DNA from: Oncomelania hupensis
Taxonomy: Eukaryota > Mollusca > Gastropoda > Littorinimorpha > Pomatiopsidae
Reading direction: 5' to 3'
Assembly: GCA_036898135.1 (NCBI GenBank)
Contig: CM072512.1
Span: 11,051,812 to 11,115,811, forward strand
DNA: 64,000 nt
Below, in pieces: positions 10,215 to 18,540 of this stretch. Position 1 is the first letter of the stretch, and each line of letters opens with the position of its first letter. The notes below the pieces were generated by a model, which was not told the origin of the DNA, did no database searches, and saw only the letters and a program-made list of their open reading frames with translations. A program made the translations under genes and the position numbers.

Positions 10215-11802
10215 TACTACTCAAAATAATACAAGGGCCACTTGGACATATGGGTCTCTCTTTAAATCAGAAACACAAATTCAATTTATTAGTTCATCAT
10301 ATTTTATTGCCATCATTTCTGCATCAATAACAAAAAAGATTTTAGACATCAGTCGCTTAAAATTCGAGTAAATTCAATTTAACTGGACATACCCCTCATT
10401 TAAAAAATCAAAACTTTAGAAACCAAAAATCTATAGAGTCAGTATCGGGTGTGGCCACCGTTTGCATCAATGCAGTCTTGGCATCGTTGTCTCATGGACC
10501 GTATCAGGTTATGGAGGATGTTTCCTGGGATGGCCAACCACTCTTGCTGGAGAACTTGGGCCAGAACTTCAAGGTTAGCTCCTGGAGGGAGGTTTGCCCG
10601 TGTCTGTCGACTCAAGACATCCCACAGATGTTCTATGGGGTTCAAATCGGGTGATCGAGCCGGCCAATCCATCCTTATGACGTGCTGTTGCTGCAGGAAG
10701 TCATTGACGATACGCGCTCGGTGGGGTCTTGCATTATCGTCCTGTAGTATGGCACCTTCCCCAATGGCCCGCAGAGCTGGGAGAACCCTAGGTTGTAGGA
10801 CGTCATCCCTGTAGCCAATACCGTTTAAGTTGCCATGAATTTGGAGCAGGGGTGTTCTGAAGTTTAATGCGAAGCCACCCCACATCATGACAGATCCACC
10901 ACCAAAGCGGTCACGCTCGCGCACCGTCGCATCAGCAAAACGCTCCCGTGGACGCCTCCAAACATTCACTCGACGGTCGTTGAAAGACAAGGAGAACCGA
11001 GACTCGTCTGTAAAGAGCACCCTTGACCAATGTTGCCTAGTCCACACCAAATGACGCCGAGCCCAGGCCAAACGCGCCACACGGTGAGCTGGGGTGAGCA
11101 AAGGCCGTACTGCTGGTCGTCTTGATCGCAGGTTTGCCTCGTGACGTTAACATTGCTGGCTGTGTGAAGCTGTCTTCTGATGGTGTTTGCTGTAGCGGAC
11201 CTCATCATCAGACCTGACAGGGTGATGAAATGGTCTTGTCTTGCAGTGGTAACGCGGGGGCGTCCGGACCTTCTTGGTTCTTGGACGCTTCCAGTGTTGT
11301 TAATGCGCTCCCGCAGCCTTTGGACAACGAAGTGGGACACTCCCAGCCGCCTGCCAACTTCTCTCACCCCCACCCCTTCCTGATGCCATGCAATAGCTCT
11401 GCCTCTATCCGCATCAGTCAATCGTCGTCTTAGGGGCATGGTTAGAAAAGCAGCAAAAGCGCTGCCATTTATACCCAGAAAAAAGCGCCGATTGTTGAAC
11501 TGAACTCAGAAAATGCAAGCCTTTCGCGTACAAATCACTTTTTAATGTTGAAAATTTTGCTTTATTAGCAAGACAACAGTAAATTAGGGTCATTTTTTTG
11601 TAAAAATTGGGTTCGTTTTTCAACTCAGTGCAGAAAGTTCAAAACTCACACATGTGATTACTTGTCAGAATAAGATTGTCTTGAATGTTACTGTACAGGA
11701 TAAGTTTTGAAATAAGCAATATAAGCGATATTATTGATAGCAGCAAAAAATAATTAAACAAAATAAAATATGAGAGTGGCCCTTCAATTATTTTGAGTAG
11801 TA
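10215..11802 (-). mobile_element. Tc1-type transposon with TA target duplication
   Basis: The terminal inverted repeats of about 27 bp start CTACTCAAAATAATT and match at the two ends (10217-10243 and 11774-11800) with about three differences. TA dinucleotides flank both ends (10215-10216 and 11801-11802), the expected Tc1/mariner target duplication. The element body is 1584 bp and carries one minus-strand transposase, broken by a frameshift. Confidence 0.9.
10439..11439 (-). pseudogene. Tc1-family transposase, one frameshift
   Basis: The N-terminal part (minus strand from 11439) is a paired-like helix-turn-helix DNA-binding region (REVGRRLGVSHFVVQRL) followed by the GRPR linker. The C-terminal part (10439-11101 and just upstream) holds the catalytic triad: D in FTDES, D in LQDDNARPH, and E in NPIEHLWD. 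There are 34 residues between the second D and E, so it is DD34E, typical of Tc1. The two parts are in different frames, and the break lies near 11124-11134, about 105 residues in. Intact, it would be about 340 residues, the usual family length. Cut-and-paste transposition is known from the family. This copy should be inactive unless the frameshift is bypassed. Confidence 0.88.
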
Positions 11803-11949
11803 TATTGCTTTCTATATATATAAATTGCTTAGCCGGAAGTCCTTCTTCGCCTCTACTGTAAAGTTTGTCGGTATGGCCGCTGATCTGGGCAGGTGCTGGG
11901 CGCTGCGGATCGGCCTGCTGTGCACTCAAAACCCGCGAAATCGTTATAG
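11803..11949. other. short spacer between the Tc1 element and the LTR element
   Basis: No recognised feature. It contains a GC-richer segment (11870-11945) of unknown origin. Confidence 0.4.
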
Positions 11950-11954
11950 CCGAC

Positions 11955-12132
11955 TGCAATAGTGTGAACCGAGATAAGTATGTTACAGCACATACAGCTA
12001 GTATGACAGACTAGAAGACAATGCGGGGTTGCTCAGCTGGAGTTGATTTTATTTGTACGTTAGTCAGCCCTGTTTATGACGACACGACCCGGAAGTAGTT
12101 TTAGTACCGAAATACATGCAAATATCATTACA
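11955..12132 (-). repeat. 3' LTR of element 1
   Basis: 178 bp, TG...CA ends, identical by eye to 16674-16851. Confidence 0.92.
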
Positions 12133-12150
12133 TCTCCCCCTTTTTTAATG
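12133..12150 (-). promoter_or_regulatory. polypurine tract of element 1
   Basis: The minus strand reads AAAAAAGGGGGAGA directly before the 3' LTR. This is the usual primer site for plus-strand DNA synthesis. Confidence 0.75.
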
Positions 12151-12269
12151 GACAAACTGCACTAGCGAAATGTGCCGATTTATTATAGATTAGAGTTTAT
12201 GTATAACCGAAGGAGAGATATTACTCAAAACATAATGTTCCGAAAGTCTTTCTTTTCTTTCCTTTTCTT

Positions 12270-15200
12270 CTACATTTCTTCAATCAGGCGTTGCGGGCGT
12301 CGGACTGGACGTCCACTTCTAGTTTGGGCCAGAGGATGCGCTTGGTTTACGCCTGGAAGTCTTGGATGTACAGGTGCGGCAACAACTGGAGGTTGTTGAG
12401 AAAGCGGTCTGGACTGGACTGCTGGCTGGATAGCAACAGGCATAGTTGCTGGCTTAGTAGGAGCAGGCAGCTGTACAGCTGTGTTCAAAACAGGATGCAC
12501 TTGAATGTTCGGCTGAGGAACGATTGATGGTTTAGCTGTTGTAGACGGTTTGATGTGCCAGCGGTTTCTTCTGAACAAACCATTTCCGGTGTCCACCATG
12601 TAGGATCGAGGGTCGCACTGTCGAACAACAACAGCAGGATTTCCCCAATATTTATCTTGAGGGAGCTTCTGGAGGACCACTTCACCAGGACGGAGAGGGC
12701 GAAGTGTAGAAGTACCGTGACGTTTGTCATAGTGAACCTTGTTGGCACGCTTTTGCTTACTGTCACGGAAAGCAACGGCTTCTTTGTTGATCAAGTGGGG
12801 CTCAAGGTTTTGAGGGAGCACAGGAAGAGTTGTGCGAAGGGGACGACCCATTAACAGTTCAGCAGGACTGACACCTGTAGGGACAGTAGGAGTAGCTCTA
12901 TGGGTCAAGAGAGCTAGAAAGTGGTCTTTCTGGGATAGGATCTTCTTCGCCTCACGAACGGCACGCTCTGCTTCTCCGTTGGCTTGAGGGAAGTACGGAG
13001 AGCTGGTAACATGCTGGAAGTTCCACTGCGCTGCAAACAACTTGAAATCTGTAGCAGTGAACTGACGGCCATTATCAGTGACAAGTACTTCAGGGATACC
13101 ATGATGAGCAAAGATGTTTTTCAATCTGCCTATGACCATGTCGGTGGTGATTCGGGGCATATAGACAATTTCAAGATACCGACTGTAGTAGTCGACAAGG
13201 ACGAGATAATGTGAACCTTCATGTTCACATAGGTCAGCAGCCACTCTTTGAAAGGGACGCTCCGGCAGGGGAGTAGGGCAAAGTGGCTCTTTTGGTTGTG
13301 ATGGCTGGTGTTCTTCACAAAACTGGCAGTTGCGAACAACGCGGACAATGTCTTTCGAAATACCAGGCCACCAAACAGATGAAGCTGCTCTTTCGCGGCA
13401 TTTGGTAATACCAAGATGACCGGCATGGATTGTGTTGAGAATTTCTTCTCGCAGCTTGTCTGGAATGACGATTCTTGATGCTCTGATGAGTAGACCATCC
13501 TTGACACTGAGCTCGCTTCTAACCGCATGCAATTCTCTAACTGCAGGGTTGACTTCTTGGATTGAAGCTGGCCATCCATTTGATGTGTAGGAAATAGCCG
13601 CTTGAAGAACTCTGTCTTCACTGGTGTAAGCTGCAATCTGTCGTAGCTTTTCGTCTGAGGCGGGCCACGCCTGACGAACAGAATCCACATAGACTTGGAC
13701 TTCTTCCTCAAGCTCAGTGATAGCATTTACTTGCTGCTGGGAAACGGCCTGTTGAGGGCTTCGCGACAAAGTGTCGGCAATCACCAAACTCTTGCCAGGA
13801 GAGTAGATGGCTATCGGGTTGAATCGTCGCAACCTCATAAGGAGACGCTGACAGCGAAGGGGTGCATCTTGCAAGTCCTTGGTATTGATCAGGGGAACCA
13901 GGGGCTTGTGATCAGTCTCAAGAGTAAAAGTCTCAAGGCCAACAAGATACCTTGAAAACTTCTCGCAGGCCCACACTGCGGCCAGGCACTCTTTCTCAAT
14001 TTGTGCATAGGAGCGCTCAGCAGTGGTCAGGGTACGAGAACAGTACGCCACAGGACGTAGACTGGCATCATGCTGCTGCAGTAACACTGAGCCAAGGCCG
14101 TAACTGCTGGCATCGCTACTGACTACAGTGGGCTTGTTGACGTCAAAGAAGGCAAGTGACGTTGCTTTAGAAATAGCATCTTTGGCAGCTTTGAAAGCTT
14201 GTTTCTGGGACTCCTGCCAGGTCCATTCACAATCTTTTTCTAGCAGCTGAGTGACAGGACGAAGCGTAGTTGACATGTTTGGAACGAAACGACCAAGAAA
14301 GTTCATCATGCCCAAGATACGTTTGAGTTCCGTCACGTTAGTCGGATCTGGAATGTTGCGGATTGCTGCTACTTTCTCTTCGTCTGGACGAACACCATCA
14401 CCACTGATGCGATGACCAAGAAATTCTATTTCAGTTTTCCGAAACTCAGACTTCTCCTTGTTCAGCTTCAGGTTAACATCATTCAGGCGCTTCAGGACTT
14501 GATCAAGGTGACGTTCATGCTCTTCAGGATTGGCACTGTGAATGAGGACGTCATCGAAAAAGCAAATGACGTTACTAATGCCTTGGAGGATTTCTTCCAT
14601 CTTGCGTTGGAAAATCTCAGGCGCTGAAGTGATTCCAAAAGGAAGTCTCTTATAAAAGAAACGGCCAAAAGGACTGATGAAAGTTGTCAACTTAGCGCTT
14701 TCAAGGTCTAGAGGAATCTGCCAGAATCCCGATGTGGCATCAAGCTTAGAAAATATTTTGGATCCGTTGAGCTTGTGCAGTATATCTTCAAGTGTTGGGA
14801 TCATGTAGCGTTCACGCTTGACAGCAACATTGAGCTTCTTCAAATCAGTACATATGCGTACAGCTCCGGACTTTTTTAAAACCGCCACCATAGGTGAGCA
14901 CCAGTCAGTGGGGTCAGTGATTTCCTCAATCACGTCAGCTTGTTTCATACGTTGCAATTCAGCTTTGACTTTTTCAAGCAAAGGGATAGGGACTCGCCTT
15001 GCTGTTGGCAAGCTGTAAGGCTCAGCATCTTCCTTCAGTTGAATCTTGACAGGTGTACAACGTACAGGCTGGTCATCAATGTCGCCAAACAGTGGAAGGA
15101 CGGAAGATGGAGTGACATCATCAATACGCTGGATGAGGCCTAGCTGACACGCTGCTGATCTTCCAAGAAGATTTTCACTATGAGTGTTCACAACAAAGAA

Positions 15201-16433
15201 TTTCATCTTGAAGTCTCCTTTCTTCGTCTTCACAACTGTAGTGAACTCGCCTTTGCAGTCAAGCTTTCCACCGGGACTGGTAAAAACTGCATTGGTCGGC
15301 TGGAGTTTTGGTCGCCAATACAGTTGATCATACTCTGCAGTTGATAGGATGGAGACATCTGCACCTGAATCGATCTTGAATCGAACAGGGGTATCACACA
15401 CATTCAAATGAACAATCCAAGGGGGTTCATTTCTGTTAGTGTTTATAATAGCACCAAGCCTGTAAGTAGGCTGATCGGCGTTGACAACAGAATCGGCTCC
15501 TCGGTAATATGTAGGAATGTTGACTGAGTCTGCACTGACTAAGGACGACGCCTCAACAGAGCTGACATTGGAGCGCGATTTGCGACAAACAGCACTAAAA
15601 TGTCCGTACTTGCGACAGCTGATGCAAGTCTTGCCTCTAGCAGGACAGTCTTGCTTGTTTCTATGCACTGGGTAGCCACAGTTGCCACACATCTGACTAC
15701 TATCATTGCTACCATGTGACGGTCGAGCACCACCATCACGGTTGAAACGACGACCACGAGAACCACGTTGACCTTGACCACCACGACCACTCTGATATTG
15801 TTTGTTGTAGCCACCACCACTGCTTTTGGGGTGTACGTTGCTATGCACTGCATCCAGTACTGCCCGTTGTTCACCAAGCTGAGACTTGACCTGCTCATAC
15901 TGCCTTGCCTGGGAGATAGCCTGCTGAAGAGTCAAGTCTGGTTGCAGTTGAAGTCGCTCAGACAGCTCACGATCACGCAGACCAACAACAAGTCTGTCAC
16001 GAATCACTGTCTCTTTCTCAGCAAAACTGGCATGCTCAGCCAAGTCATAAAGGGCACGTACGAAAGTTTCTACATTTTCACCAGCTGCTTGAGCACGTTG
16101 GTGAAATCTTGCACGTTCATGGATAATGTTGACTCTAGGGTTGAAGTGGTTGTCAAACATGGTGATCACGTCTTCAAAAGTTGTCAAAAGTGGATCAGGA
16201 GGATCGGCGTCATCTCTTCTTTCTGTTACAATCTTGAAGGTGCTATAAATCTTCTCTGCCTCATCGCCCATGGCATAAATGAGAGCACTAACCTGAATAT
16301 CAAAGCTTTCACCTGAAAGTTTGGAAGCTGTTCTGTATCTGCCGAACCGTTGTCCCCACGTCGGCCATGTTTCAGGGTGAGAAAAATCAAAACGTTGAGG
16401 TGGTTTGAAGGACATCTTGAATCGAGCACACAT
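12270..16433 (-). CDS. gag-pol polyprotein of Ty3/gypsy element 1, uninterrupted, 1387 aa
   Basis: One open frame carries all core domains in order. Gag comes first (about 1-270), with two zinc knuckles near 250-285: CX2CX4HX5C, then CX2CX4HX4C. Next are an aspartic protease with the DSGAD active site (near 355) and reverse transcriptase (about 480-660), where the catalytic box is FFDDVL. RNase H follows (SSDASSYGLGSVLLQ) and then an integrase with an HHCC-like zinc region (AGHLGITKCRE...NCQFC). The DDE residues sit in the DLCEHEG, VTDNGRQF and QANGEAER regions, and the C-terminal tail includes NRWHIKP. There is no env or chromodomain. The encoded enzymes process the polyprotein, copy the RNA and integrate the DNA. 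I take the first ATG at 16433; a second ATG six codons later is also possible. Complete reading frame and identical LTRs point to an intact copy. Confidence 0.95.
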   Translation of the reverse strand: MCARFKMSFKPPQRFDFSHPETWPTWGQRFGRYRTASKLSGESFDIQVSALIYAMGDEAEKIYSTFKIVTERRDDADPPDPLLTTFEDVITMFDNHFNPRVNIIHERARFHQRAQAAGENVETFVRALYDLAEHASFAEKETVIRDRLVVGLRDRELSERLQLQPDLTLQQAISQARQYEQVKSQLGEQRAVLDAVHSNVHPKSSGGGYNKQYQSGRGGQGQRGSRGRRFNRDGGARPSHGSNDSSQMCGNCGYPVHRNKQDCPARGKTCISCRKYGHFSAVCRKSRSNVSSVEASSLVSADSVNIPTYYRGADSVVNADQPTYRLGAIINTNRNEPPWIVHLNVCDTPVRFKIDSGADVSILSTAEYDQLYWRPKLQPTNAVFTSPGGKLDCKGEFTTVVKTKKGDFKMKFFVVNTHSENLLGRSAACQLGLIQRIDDVTPSSVLPLFGDIDDQPVRCTPVKIQLKEDAEPYSLPTARRVPIPLLEKVKAELQRMKQADVIEEITDPTDWCSPMVAVLKKSGAVRICTDLKKLNVAVKRERYMIPTLEDILHKLNGSKIFSKLDATSGFWQIPLDLESAKLTTFISPFGRFFYKRLPFGITSAPEIFQRKMEEILQGISNVICFFDDVLIHSANPEEHERHLDQVLKRLNDVNLKLNKEKSEFRKTEIEFLGHRISGDGVRPDEEKVAAIRNIPDPTNVTELKRILGMMNFLGRFVPNMSTTLRPVTQLLEKDCEWTWQESQKQAFKAAKDAISKATSLAFFDVNKPTVVSSDASSYGLGSVLLQQHDASLRPVAYCSRTLTTAERSYAQIEKECLAAVWACEKFSRYLVGLETFTLETDHKPLVPLINTKDLQDAPLRCQRLLMRLRRFNPIAIYSPGKSLVIADTLSRSPQQAVSQQQVNAITELEEEVQVYVDSVRQAWPASDEKLRQIAAYTSEDRVLQAAISYTSNGWPASIQEVNPAVRELHAVRSELSVKDGLLIRASRIVIPDKLREEILNTIHAGHLGITKCRERAASSVWWPGISKDIVRVVRNCQFCEEHQPSQPKEPLCPTPLPERPFQRVAADLCEHEGSHYLVLVDYYSRYLEIVYMPRITTDMVIGRLKNIFAHHGIPEVLVTDNGRQFTATDFKLFAAQWNFQHVTSSPYFPQANGEAERAVREAKKILSQKDHFLALLTHRATPTVPTGVSPAELLMGRPLRTTLPVLPQNLEPHLINKEAVAFRDSKQKRANKVHYDKRHGTSTLRPLRPGEVVLQKLPQDKYWGNPAVVVRQCDPRSYMVDTGNGLFRRNRWHIKPSTTAKPSIVPQPNIQVHPVLNTAVQLPAPTKPATMPVAIQPAVQSRPLSQQPPVVAAPVHPRLPGVNQAHPLAQTRSGRPVRRPQRLIEEM

Positions 16434-16673
16434 CTACACAAGAAATTGTGTCAAAGTCCACAGAGGAAGCAACACGTAAATCAGAATTCACAGAAACTGT
16501 TTCAAGGTTCCACTAAATGGAAAGCACTGCAGTAACTGCCATCTGAAATCGGAACAAGGTCGTTACAACGATCGTTCAGTGTGCACAAGGTCAGCACTGG
16601 ATAGATCTAGATCTGAAAATGTCCTCACATTCCAACAAATTTACCACCTCGGCTGGAACTACCGCTGCCACCA
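16434..16673 (-). promoter_or_regulatory. 5' untranslated leader and primer-binding site of element 1
   Basis: Directly after the 5' LTR, the minus strand starts TGGTGGCAGCGGTAG. This complements a CCA-ended tRNA 3' end. From memory of animal tRNAs, the 3' terminus CCGCTGCCA-CCA fits a leucine tRNA. The remaining leader has no recognised motif. Confidence 0.6.
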
Positions 16674-16851
16674 TGCAATAGTGTGAACCGAGATAAGTAT
16701 GTTACAGCACATACAGCTAGTATGACAGACTAGAAGACAATGCGGGGTTGCTCAGCTGGAGTTGATTTTATTTGTACGTTAGTCAGCCCTGTTTATGACG
16801 ACACGACCCGGAAGTAGTTTTAGTACCGAAATACATGCAAATATCATTACA
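16674..16851 (-). repeat. 5' LTR of element 1
   Basis: 178 bp, identical by eye to 11955-12132. It should contain the promoter of element 1. No clear TATA box was identified. Confidence 0.92.
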
Positions 16852-16856
16852 CCGAC

Positions 16857-17430
16857 ATTTCCTTACCGAACGTTTAACCGTTTCTGAGATAAATAAATAA
16901 ACAAAATGTCCACAAACTCCAGCAAGGGAGCGCACCAGGGCTACAGGGGGGATATACACCCAGACAATCCCGCACTGCCACTACGGTTTTGTTCAAGTTT
17001 GACCCATGAGCCGCAGCCTTCTAGCAGAGCTAGGGCAATACACGACCAGCCGCTTGACTGACGCGGGCCACGCCAGCCTCCCGTCTAGGAGAAGTCTGGG
17101 CCAAAGAGGTGTGTTAGTGTGAGGGACCGCAGTCCCTCAGTGACCTCAACCTCCAGGATCCCATTCTCCCCCGACACGGGTTGCCCTGCACGGCAAACGC
17201 AGGGGTCCAAGAGAAGGTCACAGAGAAAAAGGAGGGTAGAAAAAGAAGAAATGATGGGGAAAAAGAAGACAGGAAAAGTCCGGTAAGGCAGAAGAGAGGA
17301 AGTCAAAACTGCAGTTTAGTGGGAGAATTTACGGGTGAAGAGGATATAGGTGAAAGGACCAATAAGACAGAAACAAGACAAAAGAGAAGAAAAAGGGGTA
17401 GGCAACTTTGTCACCCAGCCAGAGAGAGGC
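16857..17430. other. spacer between the two LTR elements, unassigned
   Basis: Relatively GC-rich up to about 17210, then purine-rich. The open frames at 17085-17471 have no domain and look like chance. Origin unknown. Confidence 0.4.
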
Positions 17431-17435
17431 ATGGG

Positions 17436-17627
17436 TGTAAGGTTAATTATATGCATGACCTAAGGTTATGACGTGAGTTGATGACGTTTTGATCCGGGGG
17501 CTTGTACCGGGTTCCTGCCAAGATGGCAACAGTCTTTGAATAAATCGTGTTAGCTTTCCATGTCGTCTATTGTGTTTTATACTGTGTCAAAAGTCATACC
17601 TCTCACCCACACAACAATAACCACACA
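17436..17627 (+). repeat. 5' LTR of element 2
   Basis: 192 bp, TGTAAGG...CACACA, one mismatch to the 3' LTR. AATAAA occurs within it near 17540. Confidence 0.92.
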
Positions 17628-17646
17628 TGGTGTCAGAAAACGGAGC
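17628..17646 (+). promoter_or_regulatory. primer-binding site of element 2
   Basis: TGGTGTCAGAA begins directly after the LTR. It complements the 3' end TTCTGACACCA, which from memory fits an animal leucine tRNA. Ty3/gypsy elements of the Mag/SURL type are known to use such a primer. Confidence 0.65.
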
Positions 17647-17760
17647 TTTTGACACTGATAATTCAGGAAACAAGGTGACTTTTAAACTTTTCTGAAATTG
17701 TATTGACAATCGACCGGGCGAAAGAGCTATTGCGTCATTTTAAAAAAAAAAAATCCCAAC

Positions 17761-18540
17761 ATGGAGGAACACGAAGCAGTAGCCCCAGCAACACAAAATG
17801 CGAAGTGTTTTAGGCCAAATATTCCAATACCAGGAAAATTGGATGTCCACTCTAGGAACTTAGAAGCTACATGGCGCAAGTTCAAGAGGCAGTGGGACAA
17901 TTATGAGACAGCAACAAGGTTAGATGCAGAAGATAAGAAGTACAGAAAAGCTGTATTTCTCTCAATCATTGGCGAGGATGCTTTTGATTTGTGTGACGGA
18001 TTTTCATACACAGCTGAGGAAGACGAAGATGACATTGCAGTGGTGATGTCTAAGTTTCAACAGTACTGCATAGGAGAAACCAATGAGATCTATGAAACAT
18101 TTATCTTCAACGGTAGAAACCAAGAAGGGGGTGAAACAGTAGATGCTTATGTTGCTGCACTTCGCAAGTTAGCCAAGACATGTGGTTTTGGTGATAAAGA
18201 GGAGCGGATGATTCGTGATAGGCTGGTCTTTGGAGTCAAAGATGACGTTATCCGACAGAAACTGCTGGAGGACAGAAGGTTGACATTGTCAACAGCAATT
18301 GAGATGTGCAGAGCACATGAAGCTTCACACTCACAAGCAAGAGCCATGACTGGTAGTACAGAGGCAGTAGATGCTCTCCAGAGAAGGAGAGGTGGTCAGC
18401 CAGCAAAAATAAAATGCTACAGTACAAGTGTGGTTATGATCACATACAGAAAGAAACCTGCCCTGCCAAGAATGCTGAATGCCATAAATGCAAGAAAAAG
18501 GGACATTTTTCAGCAGTGTGTTACAGCAAGTCGCAGATAG
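17761..18540 (+). CDS. Gag of element 2, frame broken in the first zinc knuckle
   Basis: The frame starts at ATG 17761 and encodes about 215 residues of retrotransposon Gag matrix/capsid-like sequence (e.g. RKAVFLSIIGEDAFDLC, ...TCGFGDKEERMIRDRLVFGV), similar in layout to Gag of element 1. After about 18415 the frame leaves the conserved path. It reaches the first cysteine of the zinc knuckle (KCYS), while the remaining knuckle residues (KCGYDHIQKETC) are in the -1 frame, where pol continues. A genuine element of this type usually reads through the knuckles before any frame change, and the first element here uses a single frame. I therefore see a small indel at about 18415-18425 as more likely than programmed frameshifting. 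The tail to 18540 is probably not native. Confidence 0.8.
   Translation: MEEHEAVAPATQNAKCFRPNIPIPGKLDVHSRNLEATWRKFKRQWDNYETATRLDAEDKKYRKAVFLSIIGEDAFDLCDGFSYTAEEDEDDIAVVMSKFQQYCIGETNEIYETFIFNGRNQEGGETVDAYVAALRKLAKTCGFGDKEERMIRDRLVFGVKDDVIRQKLLEDRRLTLSTAIEMCRAHEASHSQARAMTGSTEAVDALQRRRGGQPAKIKCYSTSVVMITYRKKPALPRMLNAINARKRDIFQQCVTASRR

Larger units (their letters stand above)
11950..16856 (-). mobile_element. complete Ty3/gypsy LTR retrotransposon 1 with CCGAC target duplication
   Basis: LTRs at 11955-12132 and 16674-16851 bracket a single gag-pol frame. The 5-bp duplication CCGAC sits outside both LTRs (11950-11954 and 16852-16856). On the minus strand the primer-binding site follows the 5' LTR directly, and a polypurine tract (AAAAAAGGGGGAGA) precedes the 3' LTR. 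Every expected part is present and there is no env. By eye the two LTRs are identical, so insertion is recent and the copy may be active. The single-frame, chromodomain-free layout resembles the Mag-like group. That clade call is an inference. Confidence 0.92.
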
